Assembly (NCBI GenBank): GCA_034769895.1
Contig: CM068367.1
Location: 317,377,986 to 317,441,985 of the forward strand
Source: Magicicada septendecula
Lineage: Eukaryota; Arthropoda; Insecta; Hemiptera; Cicadidae
DNA: 64,000 nucleotides
Reading direction: 5' to 3'
The stretch's first letter is position 1. Each line of letters starts with the position of its first letter. The position numbers and the translations under genes were made by a program. Shown piece by piece: positions 10,672 to 21,316 of this stretch. The notes beneath the pieces were generated by a model. It saw nothing but the letters and a program-made list of their open reading frames with translations. It made no database searches and had not been told where the DNA came from.

Positions 10672-11329
10672 GGCGAGTTTATATTATCACGCCGTGACGT
10701 CATAGCAGAAGACAGCCAAAGTCATAATTAACGTAAATGCCGCGCTGGGGAACGGTAACAAAATTCAGGGCGCCGCTACTGTCTCGCAGCGATGTTATAG
10801 GGTGGGCGGGATTGCTACAGGCTAGTTTTCTGTGGCCTCGTGTTTTAAAGAAACCGTGTCTTTCTCGCATTTTCTTCTCGATCATTCTATAGAGCACTTT
10901 GAGGTCTGGCGGCATGGCAAGCACGGGTTTCTTCTACTAATATGGAGTAGTAATTTATAGACTGTCTTAGGGTTCTCGCACAGGCCAAGAGAGGGGTGAA
11001 TGACCTGATGATGACAACTACAACCGTCACATCGTCAGAGCTGGACATTAGAACACTCCCCCATTGCCGTCAGGCTTAGAGATGCTCCTCAACATCAAAA
11101 GACTGCTGGATAGAAGGAAACGAGCCAGAATGATGAACTAACCATCAACCTCACCCACCTTTCTTCACAGGATCTAACGGGTATTGCCAAGTCTACAAAT
11201 GTGCAGGAGGGCCGATTCCGTTTATAAAATCTCGTCCGCAACACCACACAGGTTTTCATTTCACAAAGAAAGTATACACCTGAACAGTATTTGTATATTC
11301 TGATGAATCAAAATTAGAACAAGTCCTGT

Positions 11330-11376
<47 letters not shown>

Positions 11377-12235
11377 ATTATTATTGACTGTGTTAAAGGA
11401 CCTACCTTCTATATTGCTCAATTAATTACTATTGTTATTAGTATTGTCAATCCATTAACAGAAATGGGGTATATATAGTATGTGTTATGGATGTAAAGAC
11501 TTACACATAAACCGTATTTTTTCTTTGTTATAATGATCGAAACTTTGTTACAACTACAAGTCAAAATTTATAGTCTTAACTGTGTCAAAAGTATCCACTT
11601 TGTATACTACTTGATAATTTTGGTTGTTACTGCTATTGGCAATTCTCATTGAGACAGATAGTATACATACATATAACAAAATCTTAATTCTCATTGAGAC
11701 AGATAGTATACATACATATAATGATTGGTATAAAGGCCAAGACATAAACAGTATTTTCATGTTCAGAAAGATTAAGATTTTGTTAGAACTCGTCAGATGG
11801 ATACACATTTGTGATATACATATTTTCTTTTAATGGTGCTAAAAGGATCCACCTGTCATGCTTGAATTATTTTATCGTTATCAGCATTGGCGATTATTAT
11901 TGATATGTACTAAGTGTATATAAGTCTACATCTTTGTTCGTAAAATGAAAATTAAGAACGGATATGAGATACACAAGAAGTCAATTGTTAAACACTGTAT
12001 TGAACACTGAATAATTAATTATTGCCGGTAGGATGAAAATTTTACTTATTGATTATATTGACTGTATAAAGATGAGTGAGCACCAATAAAAAGAAGGGTT
12101 GTTAACTGATTGTTTTATTTGCAAGTCCTGTCAAGATGCGTCCAGCCATTTTATGCTTCCGTCTAGTCCTAGTGGCTAGTTATTAAATTTTAAGTAACCC
12201 CCCTTAAAAAAAAAGTACAAAATTGGGGGGGGGAG
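10672..12235. mobile_element. Unidentified 1.56-kb insertion in G1
   Basis: Bounded by the two halves of the exon-like cassette. It contains a GC-rich left part (10,690-10,920) with a short minus-strand frame I do not recognise, an (AT)n run at 11,332-11,371, and degenerate repeats of about 190-255 bp (similar starts near 11,384, 11,577 and 11,832). A direct repeat of ATTCTCATTGAGACAGATAG lies near 11,641 and 11,687. G-rich and C-rich runs lie near 12,195-12,235. I cannot assign a class: no terminal inverted repeats or target duplication could be read with confidence. Confidence 0.4.
11332..11371. repeat. (AT)n microsatellite
   Basis: About 20 uninterrupted TA dinucleotides. Confidence 0.95.
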
Positions 12236-12300
12236 TTTCAAGGTGCGGTCACAGTCACTGGACCAGGGGGTAAGTGAACCACGATTTTTCAATGAAACTT

Positions 12301-12403
12301 AAGGGGGTTGTGGCGACATATCCTGGCTGATCCCTTTAGGAAGTATGAGAGTGTCAATGAGAGCTTTTATGCTTCAGCATAAAACCTCTCATTGAAGGGG
12401 TAT
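12301..12403 (+). promoter_or_regulatory. G1 3' module: conserved block, stem-loop, polypurine tract
   Basis: The conserved block begins AAGGGGGTTGTGGCGACATA and ends near CCCTTTAGGAAGTATGA. The stem-loop at 12,354-12,395 pairs TCAATGAGAGCTTTTATGC with GCATAAAACCTCTCATTGA around a TTCA loop, with one internal mismatch in 19 positions. A purine run AGGGG then sits directly before the LTR start at 12,404, where plus-strand priming would occur. The same order is found at 57.3-57.41 kb and, inverted, at 61.47-61.57 kb. Confidence 0.7.
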
Positions 12404-13525
12404 TGTAACGGTACATATAAGCCCACCTAATAATTTTGGGGAAAATAAACAAATTGTATTCATAAACTAGGACAACGTAATAAGCAGTGAGTGAATTCGT
12501 GTCAAGGTCAACTCCAAACACAAGAAAAAACAGTTACATATAGCCAACGAACTTTGACCTTTGTAAACTATTCATTGTAAAAGTCACGCCACATGACGTA
12601 AGTGCCGATCCTTTAAAATACGTCACTTGGTATGCAAGGCGCAGTCAACCCCGCCTCACAATTTGGGTTCGTCATATTCAGAAAACAATGAAATGTGATC
12701 ACGTGACCCCCACCATCTCAGAATTCAATGCAGTACAATTCGTCCCAGTTAAAAATTACACCTTGTGCCGGCCGGTCACAAATAAAAGTTCCGGAACAAA
12801 ATCACGGACGTCCGCACGTATAAAATGTAATAATGTGAAGTACAAAAAGAATAAACTTTAATTAGAGTGGATTAACAGTTAAATTGTTTTTTTTAAAACA
12901 TGTATAATCAGTGGAAAATAAGTAGTGCGTGTGGAGCAATGCAACGTCTTCGGGACTAATTTTCAAGATAAGTAACAAAACGGGGGGCATAACAATCTTT
13001 AAATAAGAGCTAAAACCAAAATTTCAACATTATTATTATACTTTAAAAATGAGATCTCTAAGGGCATGGGGTGGCTGTGTGTGCGTGTGTGTGTGAAAAG
13101 TATGTTATACAAAGAAGGCTGGTTTGCGATAGGTAAATTTAAGTTTGTGTTTAATTTCTTGTTATTTTGAATTTATATACAATTTTTTATTTTCCATTAT
13201 GTCGATATAATCATATAATCAATATGTAGTTTATTGTTAAATTCATAACAGGTAAGGGAAGGGAAAAGAATATTTTGTTTCTCATGAAAAAGTAAGAATT
13301 GAAATAATAACAATAAAACTTAATTCATGGGAAACAAGTAGAGTCTTTATTTATTTCAAATAACCAATTCTGTTCTTCCGGTTCGCTGATCCGAACCCTG
13401 GTGAGTAACAAAAATTTTTTTATTTAGGATTGGTACGAATGCAAGATGGCGGCCGAGTTGAGTGACGGCTGAATTTTATAACCACAAAATAAATTAAATA
13501 ATAGACAAGAGAAAAGTAATTGTAC
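12404..13525 (+). repeat. 3' LTR of G1
   Basis: It starts TGTAACGGTACATAT directly after the PPT. It contains a GCCGGCCGG palindrome near 12,768 and an AAGATGGCGGCC segment near 13,443 that aligns with AAGATGGCGCCC in the minus-strand G LTR (60,266-61,466). The 3' end is uncertain: plausible CA termini lie near 13,483 and 13,525. Confidence 0.6.
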
Positions 13526-13618
13526 AAACCTGTTTCCAACATCAAAATCTTGCCTAAACGAGCTTATAGGATCTTCTGAGTCCAGGGAACTAAAGTATTT
13601 AAATTATGCAAGTGTTAT

Positions 13619-13918
13619 TTAATGCAAAGAGTGAAATGGTTTACATATGTTAACCTCAAAACATGTTGGCGACCCTGTAATATGGTGATGAAGTGTAAGG
13701 TAAGTACGAAGAATAGTTCGCGGAGTAAGTATTATAAAGGTGGGTATGGTTGGGAAAAAAGTGTGTGAGTTTACAAACTTTACAGAAAAATTTTGATGTC
13801 TGGAATGCCTGGCTTGCCACTCCTGAATAACTGTCTCTGCTTTGGTCCTATTTAAAAAAATATCAGTATGGAGAACCATACATGACTTCCATATTCTAAG
13901 ATTTATATTTAAAATCAT
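13619..13918 (-). pseudogene. R1-type LINE, C-terminal fragment
   Basis: The minus-strand frame contains IQEWQARHSRHQ, HTFFPTIPTFI, LTPRTILRTYLTL and ITGSP. These resemble the segment after the RNase-H-like region in R1-clade non-LTR retrotransposons, where WQ.RW, HTH.FFP, LT and TGHG motifs occur in this order. It is about 100 residues long and truncated on both sides; the upstream side ends where the hammerhead-bearing unit begins near 13,940. A relic. Confidence 0.65.
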
Positions 13919-13943
13919 TTTCGAAATGAAATATTACCATAGA

Positions 13944-14170
13944 AACTACTTCTTTCTACTTACTTCTTCAGCCTTAACCACAGTACTGTGGTTACTAACG
14001 TATACCACCTCATGTTATCGCACTCGATTTTCACTGATGATGGAAGTCGATGGCATTGCCGAAACGTCTGGTTTTGTAGAAAACATTGGACTACGGCCAA
14101 ATATCCCGGGAAGGAATTTTAACAAAAACTACTTCTTTGTTGCCGATAATGTTGTACACATATATATAAA
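13944..14170 (+). repeat. Hammerhead-bearing unit, left copy
   Basis: A ~183-bp unit bounded by direct repeats of AACTACTTCTTT (13,944 and 14,127), plus about 40 bases. It matches the inverted copy at 23,340-23,553 along its whole length. It contains CCACAGTACTGTGG, a palindrome near 13,978, and the hammerhead-like motif at 14,030-14,085. Confidence 0.65.
14027..14085 (+). ncRNA. Hammerhead-like ribozyme motif, left unit
   Basis: Core CTGATGA (14,034-14,040), one extra T, stem II GGAAGT/ATTGCC, then GAAA (14,061-14,064) and ACGT followed by C, the predicted cleavage position (14,068). Stem I could use CA/TG plus TTTT/AAAA with an internal loop. Stem II has one mismatch and wobble pairs here, while it is perfect in the right copy. 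Confidence 0.5.
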
Positions 14171-14675
14171 AAATATGCATAAAATTAATGGCTTGTATAA
14201 GTTAATGATTGATCTCCAATACGTAGAGGTCAAGTTTCCAAAGTTTTAATATTATGATGTCCGTAATTAAAACATCAGAGCAGGTTTAGTGGACAACCAT
14301 AAAACATGAGGGTACACCGTGGACAAAAATTTTCAACATTTCCTATTGAGCATTGCTTGGAGTAAAGCTGCGAATCTACAGTGTACGTTTCACAGAACAA
14401 ACACGCGGAAAAGAAGGAGCACTCCGAAGTCATTCATGGACCCTCAGCATCTTGCAGAGGGTTCATTCCCTAAAGATGAAAAGTCTGTCTATTAATCGTT
14501 CCTCTGTAAACATGTGGAGTTACACTGCCCAGCGATCCACAGGAAGCAAATCGCTATCCATGCTGGAGACTTTTTCGGCTTGCACGCGTTATGTTGGTAT
14601 GGGTTTCGGCACTTTCCATTTAAAAAGCGTGCAAATGTGAGAAAATAAACATGAATGAGGCCAGAAATAACGCGA

Positions 14676-14717
<42 letters not shown>

Positions 14718-14931
14718 TTCCCTGCCTTTTTATTGCGGTAGTCATAATAATAAAATGGAAACGTAAACATTACATAACTGAGATATGCTTGCCTGCCACG
14801 AACGATATATTTTCTCTCATACATGATTTACATTAAAAAGAAAATATTATAATTTTATTGCCTGGCAACAAAATTATTTTATTTTTAACAATTACCATTG
14901 TTTGAAAAAGTTTAACTGAATTTTCAGGTAC
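14171..14931. other. No recognisable gene; (GT)n at 14,681-14,716
   Basis: Short open frames at 14,353-14,640 have no family motif. A GT microsatellite of about 18 repeats sits at 14,681-14,716. Nothing else could be assigned. Confidence 0.6.
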
Positions 14932-16235
14932 TTTACTCTTGTTAAAAAGTAAAAGGTTGCAGGTAAACTACCCCTTCCCCTTAACCGATCTTCACCAAAA
15001 TCAAAAGGCCTTGAGTTCTCTACAATTCAGTGATGTATGCAAAAAATTATTTGATTCTGTTTGAATATGCGGCTCTTATCGTTTGCCATAGAAAATTCCC
15101 TTTTCAAACATAAAATGTTGCAGGTAAACTACCCCTTCCCCTTAACCGATCTTCACCAAAAACAATAGATCTTGAGTACTCTACAAATCAGGACTGCATG
15201 CAAAAATTTATTTGATTTTGTTTGAATTTGCGGCTGTTATCATTTGCCATATAAAATAATTACCCTTGATAAAAAAAAAATGTTGCTGGTAAACTACCCC
15301 TTCCCCTTAACCGATCTTCACCAAAACCAAAAGGTCTTGAGAACTCTATAATTCAGGGCTGTTTGCGAAAGAGTAGTTGATTCTGTTTGAATTTGAGGCT
15401 GTTATCGTTTGCCATAAAAAATACCCTTTTAAAACATAAAACGTTGCAGGTAAACTACCCCTTACCCTTAACCGATCTTCACCTAAAACAATAGGTCTTG
15501 AGTACTCTACAGATCAGGGCTGTATGCAAAACATTATTTGATTCTGTTTGAATTTGCGGCTCTTATCGTTTGCCATATAAAATACCCTTTTAAAACATAA
15601 AACATAGCAGGTAAACTACCCCTTTCTCTTAACCTATCTTCACCAAAATCAATAGACCTTGAGAATTCCACAATTTAGGGCTGTATGCAAATAATCATTT
15701 GATTCTGTTTGAATTTGCGGCTGTTATCGTTTGCCATATAAAATACCCTTGTTAAAACATAAAACGTTGCAGGTAAACTACCCCTTTCCCTTAACCGATC
15801 TTCACCAAAAACAATATGTCTTGAGAACTGTACAATTCAGAGATGTATGCAAAAGAGTAGTTGATTCTGTTTGAATCTGCGGCTGTTATCGTTTGCCATA
15901 GAAAACAATTACCCTTGATTTAAAAAAAACCGTTGCCGGTAAACTACCCCTTTCCCTCAACCGATCTTTACCAAAAACAATAGGTCGTGAGTACTCTACA
16001 AATCAGGGCTGTATGCAAAAAATGATTTGATTCAGTTTGAATTTGCGGCTGTTATCGTTTGCCATAGAAAAAAAACTACAGACAGACACACAGACACACA
16101 CACAGACACTTTTCGAAAAACGACTTTTTTTCATGTTTTGAGTGTAGTACAATCAGAATCTGCAATAATCTCGAACACGATTTTTTTTGCCATCACCATA
16201 CTTCCATTTCCTTAAGGAACATGGAAGTAAAAATT
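14932..16235 (+). mobile_element. Tandem-repeat element, possibly Helentron-derived (HINE-like), left
   Basis: It begins GTACTTTACTCTTGTTA, shared with its inverted partner. Seven units of 160-167 bp follow, each with GGTAAACTACCCCTT..CC and GATCTTCACCAAAA (starts near 14,962, 15,122, 15,287, 15,448, 15,609, 15,770 and 15,937). A CAGACA/CACA microsatellite lies at about 16,077-16,110. The end is a palindrome around CCTTAAGGAACATGGAAGT. Central tandem repeats, then a microsatellite, then a terminal hairpin are the hallmarks described for non-autonomous Helentrons in arthropods and molluscs. No Rep/helicase is present, so the class is an inference. Confidence 0.55.
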
Positions 16236-16872
16236 ACAAATGTTTAATAGGAGTTTTTAATTTTTCTGATCATTTTAATAAACTATAGTTTTGAAAGATG
16301 TATTTGACACTTCTATAAACATGTCTTCCACCTTCATCATGTAAGTACCCAGCTGAAATATGTATTAATTTTTTCCAATTTTATTATTTATGTCTACACT
16401 TTTTAATCAAAGTAATACTAAACAGATGGTAAAGGAGGAAAAGAATATATTCGAACATTTTGGAAAAGAAATATTCAGAGGGGTAGCAAAAGTAATGTTG
16501 TGCCCTAAAGGCAGCCCTAGAGTTGAGGCTCAAAGGGCTAGGAGAAATATACAAATAAACCAAAGGGCTTATTAAATATTAATATAAAATAAAAATTTTA
16601 ATATAATAAAGTAATAAAGGTTTGCAAATAAAACAATTGGAAAGATGAGGAAAATTAAAAAATAACTTGAGATAATTGTCCTCAGTGAAACCAAGAAGAG
16701 AAAAGATACATGTGAAAACATCCTCCGAGTATAGTACCTAGGTGTTTCTTAGTTAAAAGTTTCAGGGTATAAGAAATACACTGGGTTTCAGTATATAAGA
16801 AATCTAAATAAGTCACACAGTGACATCAGAAAACTATACAGGAAACATATTATTTAAAATAGATCTTGATAT
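16236..16872. other. No gene; weak LINE-like remnant
   Basis: 16,390-16,575 is a short frame without recognisable motifs. Around 16,690-16,860 a heavily broken plus-strand translation has YLGV in a context like the post-RT region of LINEs. The support is too weak to name it. Confidence 0.3.
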
Positions 16873-17142
16873 TGTTACGACAGTCTCCTTGATCGTTGTA
16901 TAGTACAGTGGAAACAAATACAGACATGAATGAAATCACTAATTACAGCTTTAATTAATCATAATTAATAGTTTGTAATCAACAAGATAGCCTTCTCTTA
17001 CAACAATTCAAGTTGTACATACATAATAATAATGTTAAGTAATAAAGTTCTGCACTAGATATAACACAGTAATCACTTCTCACAACACTTTGACAACCAC
17101 TTGATCCACGCTAAAGAAATCGCTCACTGTAAACTGACTAAG
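16873..17142 (+). repeat. Fragment of LTR family C
   Basis: It starts TGTTACGACAGTCTCC and aligns for about 270 bases with the LTR at 34,263-34,815, then stops at the hAT terminus (CAGGCG) at 17,143. The rest of the LTR is not found downstream. Confidence 0.7.
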
Positions 17143-17833
17143 CAGGCGTGGATCCAGGGGGGAGCAATGGGGGCGGCCCCCCCAAACACCTCAATTTTAA
17201 AGTTATTATAAAAAAAATTTATATTCTTTTCTGCATAAAAATCATGAAAAAAGATGTAATAAGGTGTAATTTTTTAATAAGTCTTGTAAGGCATGTTGAA
17301 AATTAAAATATACATTGAAAAATTATTTATTTATACGATAAAATAGATTTTGGTGTCTTCATTATTTTCAAAAAGCTCCGGTAGAGCCGTGAAAAGATAG
17401 AATTTCTGTTCTCTAACTATTCTACTATATTTAAGGAGTAAATTAAGGTGATAGTATAACTAGCATAAAGTCACTTGAAATACAATTTTCATGTACAAAG
17501 CAGTAATTTATAATTACATAGATTATTGCAAATCGATATCATAAGCTTTTCTATTATTATATTTTCGTACTGCTCAGGTAGATCGGTTTGAATTTGCGCC
17601 CTCGTATGTCGAAATTATAACATATGTGCATGCGCTTTACTATCCAACGGCTTTATGTGAACAGCTTAGTCATACAGTTCACATTTTACATTTGTTAAAT
17701 TTAGACTGTGATACTGAGTATATGTTAGAAAAAATAATCATACAAATACAGCGACATTTATTTTTTGGACAAAGAGGTTTATTCTTTTCCTTACTCTCTT
17801 CTCTCTTAAGCGAAATAACAAAACTGGAACTTA

Positions 17834-19112
17834 TGTGAAAACGAGATGCGAATTTCAACCAATTAAATTCTTATGAATGGGTAGTTTTCTCGCACGAAAA
17901 AAAGGGATTCTTTTGTAAATACTGTCAATTTTTTGTCAGTTCCGCTGAGGATGGGTGCTATGGAAGTACTCGATTGCAGAACTTAGTTACAGAACCAATA
18001 ACCAATTTTGCTAAAGTATTGGGCAAAGATGGAGACTTTGAAAATCACGCACAAAACAAATATGACAGGAAGCTGCGATGAAAGCAAAATATTTCTTACA
18101 AATTTACAAAAATCCTGAGCTACCCGTTACTAATAAATTATATACTGGACGTCAAAAAATCGTGAAAGAAAATCGTTCTCGATTAGTGCCTATAATAAAA
18201 AGCATTATTTTTCTGGGTCGCCAGAACATTCCATTTCGAGGGCATCAAGACGATGGCAAACTGACAACTTCTGAATTGATTCGGTCATAAATACTGGCAA
18301 TTTTTGAGCTTTATTGAAGTTTCGGATTGATAGCGGCGATGTAGTTTTGAAAAAACATCTTGAAGAAACAACATCTCGCACAACATACATAAGCTAGACA
18401 ACTCAAACTGACTTGATTGATTGCTGTGGACGAGACATATTATCTAAAATTATTAAGAGAATCCAAGTTGCTCAAATTTTTAGTGTAATGTTCGATGAAA
18501 CGATAGATGTTTCAAATAAATCGCAATTAAAACTAATCATTAGGTATACTGACGACAAAAATATTTAGAATCATTCATTCAATTTATTGGTGCTCACGCC
18601 GAAATGAATGAGGATAATGAAAATAATGGTGAACCGAAGTTGACTGGAGTAGCTATTGGAAACATTGTTATAAATGCTCTAAAAAAATGTAACTTAAATC
18701 TAAGCAACTGCGTTGAAATAACAACTGGCGCTTGTAGTACTATGGTATCTGAAGTACATGGAATCATTAAACCTGTTACGGAAAAAGCCCCTAATGCTGT
18801 TTTTCCCCTTGTTACAACCACTGTCTCAATTTAAGTATTTCTCGAACATCCCAAGTACAGGCTATTAAAAATGCTGTTTTGGCAATGCAAGAGACATTAT
18901 ATTTTTTAAAAGGTTCGTCCAAGAGAGAAAATGTTCTAAAACGAACATTAGGGCATAAACTTTCGGGGGTTTTTCAGACCCGCTGGATACAAAGGCATGA
19001 TGGAGTACTCCAGTTTCAACTTTCTATTATTTTATACTCTTCCAAAAATATATCAGTTTTAGACTCAATAACTGAATGAAAGATTCTGCAACAGCTGTTA
19101 AGGCTCGAGGCT
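17834..19112 (+). pseudogene. hAT transposase (ZMYM1/DUF4371-like), N-terminal and catalytic part
   Basis: Frame-hopping translation gives a TTF-type zinc-finger start (WVVFSREKKGFFCKYCQFF near 17,878), then KNPELPVTN and [12 protein letters not shown] (18,100-18,240). Next come the first catalytic-site block FSVMFDETIDVSNKSQ (about 18,478-18,528), PKLTGVAIGNIVINALKK (18,635-18,692), and GHKLSGVFQTRWIQRHDGV (18,950-19,010). The block that normally carries the second catalytic Asp (TDG[AC]) reads TTGAC, so that Asp is lost. At least five stops or frameshifts. An inactive relic. Confidence 0.8.
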
Positions 19113-19296
19113 TCAGAATGGAATTATGTTATGTGATGGAATTTTGGTTTTAATATATTTTAATTAAAATATAAGAGTTTGTATCAAATTTACTGTTTGT
19201 TTTATTTCAGAACTCAAACGGGGTCTGTGAAATTTTTAATATTTTTGGGGGGTCCGCGGACCGAAAAGTTTGGGAACCACTGCATTAGATGTCTTA
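19113..19296. repeat. Right end of a second hAT-like element
   Basis: It ends GTTTGGGAACCACTG at 19,290. The reverse complement, CAGTGGTTCCCAAAC, is a very common hAT-type terminus and is followed inward by a C-rich run. It differs from the CAGGCGTGG end at 17,143, so this belongs to another element. Its left part is not recognisable. Confidence 0.5.
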
Positions 19297-19410
19297 TCAA
19301 AATGTAGTAAACAGATGTACCCTTGTATACATTTTTTTATTAAGCTTTTGGTAACGTTACCAATATCAAGCAGAATGATCACACTGTTGCACACCACTAT
19401 ATAAAATTAT

Positions 19411-19454
19411 CCCGATTAGCGCTTTCAAGCTTCACAGCTCATCGTCAGATCAGA
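19411..19454 (-). ncRNA. Hammerhead ribozyme motif, PLE B
   Basis: Every core element is present on the minus strand. Stem I 5' strand TCTGAT (19,449-19,454) pairs all six bases, with two G-U, with ATCGGG (19,411-19,416). Core CTGACGA (19,442-19,448) is followed by one T, then stem II GAGCT/AGCTT closed by a GTGA loop, then GAAA (19,423-19,426). Stem III is the palindrome AGCGCT, and A at 19,417 is the predicted cleavage nucleotide. Hammerheads with very short, self-complementary stem III that act as dimers are known from Penelope-like elements. The extra T before stem II recurs at the other loci in this window. Confidence 0.75.
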
Positions 19455-19613
19455 ATTACACCAAAAAACCTGAAAAAACCCTTCACTCACATCTCACCCC
19501 ACCCTATTCACACACAACAGGTTAATAATTGAATGTCCCTTCCCCACCCTCAACCCTCAGCCCTGTCCCACCATCTGGACAGTTACATATTTTTCTAGCA
19601 AATTCCTTGTTTT

Positions 19614-19665
<52 letters not shown>
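19614..19665. repeat. (GT)n microsatellite
   Basis: About 25 GT repeats inside the 3' noncoding part of PLE B. Confidence 0.95.
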
Positions 19666-19885
19666 ATCCTTTTAAACCTAGTCTTTCTCATCCACACATG
19701 TGTGCCAGTCACACACCCTTATTTTAAAAACACCTAATTAGTCCTAAGCAATTTAATTCTTAATCTTATCTATCTGTCCTCTATCATTTACTTCTTAATT
19801 ATGTTATAAAATATTTCTTCATTATCAAATTTAATTTTAGTATTAATTAAATTGTGTCACCCTTTTTCTCTTTCTTTCAATATTT

Positions 19886-21118
19886 CTAACTCCTCCCTAA
19901 GCTTCTTTCAACTGTGTTATTTACTATTTTTACAATTTCGTAGTCTTCCAAAGGATTAACAAACTTATGGTTGTCTTCTATGAAATGTCTTCCATATAAC
20001 GAATTCGTTGTTCTATTACCTTCTCCACGTTTGTGGTCAGACAACCTGCATATGAATTTTCGTCCTGTCTCACCTAGGTACACTTTGTTGCAGTCTCTAC
20101 ATTTTAATTTATAAATTCCGCTTTTCTGTAATACTGGGATTTTTTCTATATTTTTATTCCTTATCTTATCAAATACCGTTTCACATTTTTTAATAGCTAT
20201 ATCTACTCCGTATTTATTAAAACATTTTATATTTTTTCTAGTATGTGAACCTATGTATGTCAATGACCCTGCATAATTCTTTTGTTCTGGTTCTATTTTA
20301 GTTTTTTGTATGTTAACCCTTTTCATAACTATCCACTATGTTGGTGTTATAATTATTATTCCTTACAATTCTCTTTATCGTTTTTAACTCCCTATCTTTT
20401 GATTCGGTCTCTTTTAAACACTTCTGAGTTCTATAACAAAATGAATTGATTGCCGCCATTTTATATCTATAAGGGTGGTAAGACTCTCTTGGTATAATTA
20501 TATCAGAATACGATTCTTTCCTAAATATCCCAAACTGTAGTTTCTCATTATCTTTAATTTCTATGTTTAAATCTAAGTAATTTATTTTCTTACCTCCTAT
20601 CTCTTTTTTAAATTGTAAGTTTTTATCCTTATTATTTACCTCATTTATAAACTCATGCACTTCTTCTATGCTACCTTCCCAAATTACTAATACATCGTCA
20701 ACGTATCTAGTCCATAATTTTATATTGTCTTTATACTTAGTGGAACTTATTAATTGCTTTTCAAAATCATTCATGTATATTTCTGCAAGAATAGGGGATA
20801 ATGAAGATCCCATAGGTAAACCTTTTTTCTGTATATAAAACTTGTTATTAAACCTAAAATAGTTATGATTTACACATTCTTTAATTACTTTAATCAACTG
20901 CTTTTTATACCTGTATTCTCCCATATTATTATCGTTTATTAACTTAATAACTTTATTTACTGTGATATTAGTAAACATGTCCTTAACATCCAGTGATATC
21001 AATTTTGTATTTACATTAATTCTAATATTTTCTAATTTCTCTATGCTGTATTTTGTCCCAAATTCATATTTCTCTTTCAGTACTCTGCTAACTTCCTTTG
21101 ATAATTTATAAATAGGTG
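19886..21118 (-). pseudogene. PLE B RT plus GIY-YIG endonuclease
   Basis: RT block from about 21,118 to 20,313: ISLDVKDMFTNI with the first catalytic Asp, KKGLPMGSSLSP, the YVDDVLVIW box near 20,705, and INYLDLNIEI. The nuclease block at 20,326-19,886 has SGIYKLKCRDCNKVYLGETG, a downstream Arg, and SDHKR, as in GIY-YIG domains. The two blocks are in different frames and overlap by 14 bases, so one small frameshift separates them. The RT N-terminus is missing. It shares only moderate similarity with PLE A, so they are different families. Confidence 0.85.
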
Positions 21119-21316
21119 CTGCCAATATCGATAGCAACAGCTAAACGTGTCTTTTCTTGCTTAAGATTGTTAAAATCGTGGCTACGATCTTCTATGGGTC
21201 AAGAAGGCTCAATGGGCTTGCTTTAAGGCATATTCATTATAATGAAAATAAAGACAGAAAATGTAATTGATATGTATGCCAATTTAAGAAACCATCGTTT
21301 CAAGTTTACATTGTAA
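21119..21316 (+). pseudogene. hAT transposase C-terminal dimerisation domain
   Basis: The plus-strand translation shows ATAKRVFSCLRLLKSWLRSS followed by MGQEGSMGLL, a stop, and then ENVIDMYANLRNHRFKF. This is the hAT dimerisation motif, usually (S/T)A.(A/V)ER.FS.L..IK..LR..M...RL..L. It continues the transposase interrupted at 19,112. Confidence 0.75.

Larger units (their letters stand above)
2927..13525 (+). mobile_element. Gag-only LTR element, copy G1 (5' end lost, with insertions)
   Basis: Recognised by comparison with the complete copy at 38,041-58,588. It has the end of the leader, the gag-like gene, a long 3' noncoding region, pre-PPT stem-loop, PPT and 3' LTR (from 12,404). The 5' LTR and PBS are missing: the element is fused directly to the truncated Gypsy RT near 2926. 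Later insertions are a reduced G element (4,546-5,907), a Penelope pair (6,002-9,093) and an unidentified 1.56-kb segment (about 10,672-12,235). The right border is approximate because no target duplication can be read. Confidence 0.65.
19297..21118 (-). mobile_element. Penelope-like element B
   Basis: Minus-strand element with a 5'-truncated RT, GIY-YIG domain, 3' noncoding region containing a (GT)n run (19,614-19,665), and a hammerhead motif near its 3' end (19,411-19,454). The 5' truncation joins the hAT dimerisation-domain coding sequence at about 21,118. Confidence 0.8.
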
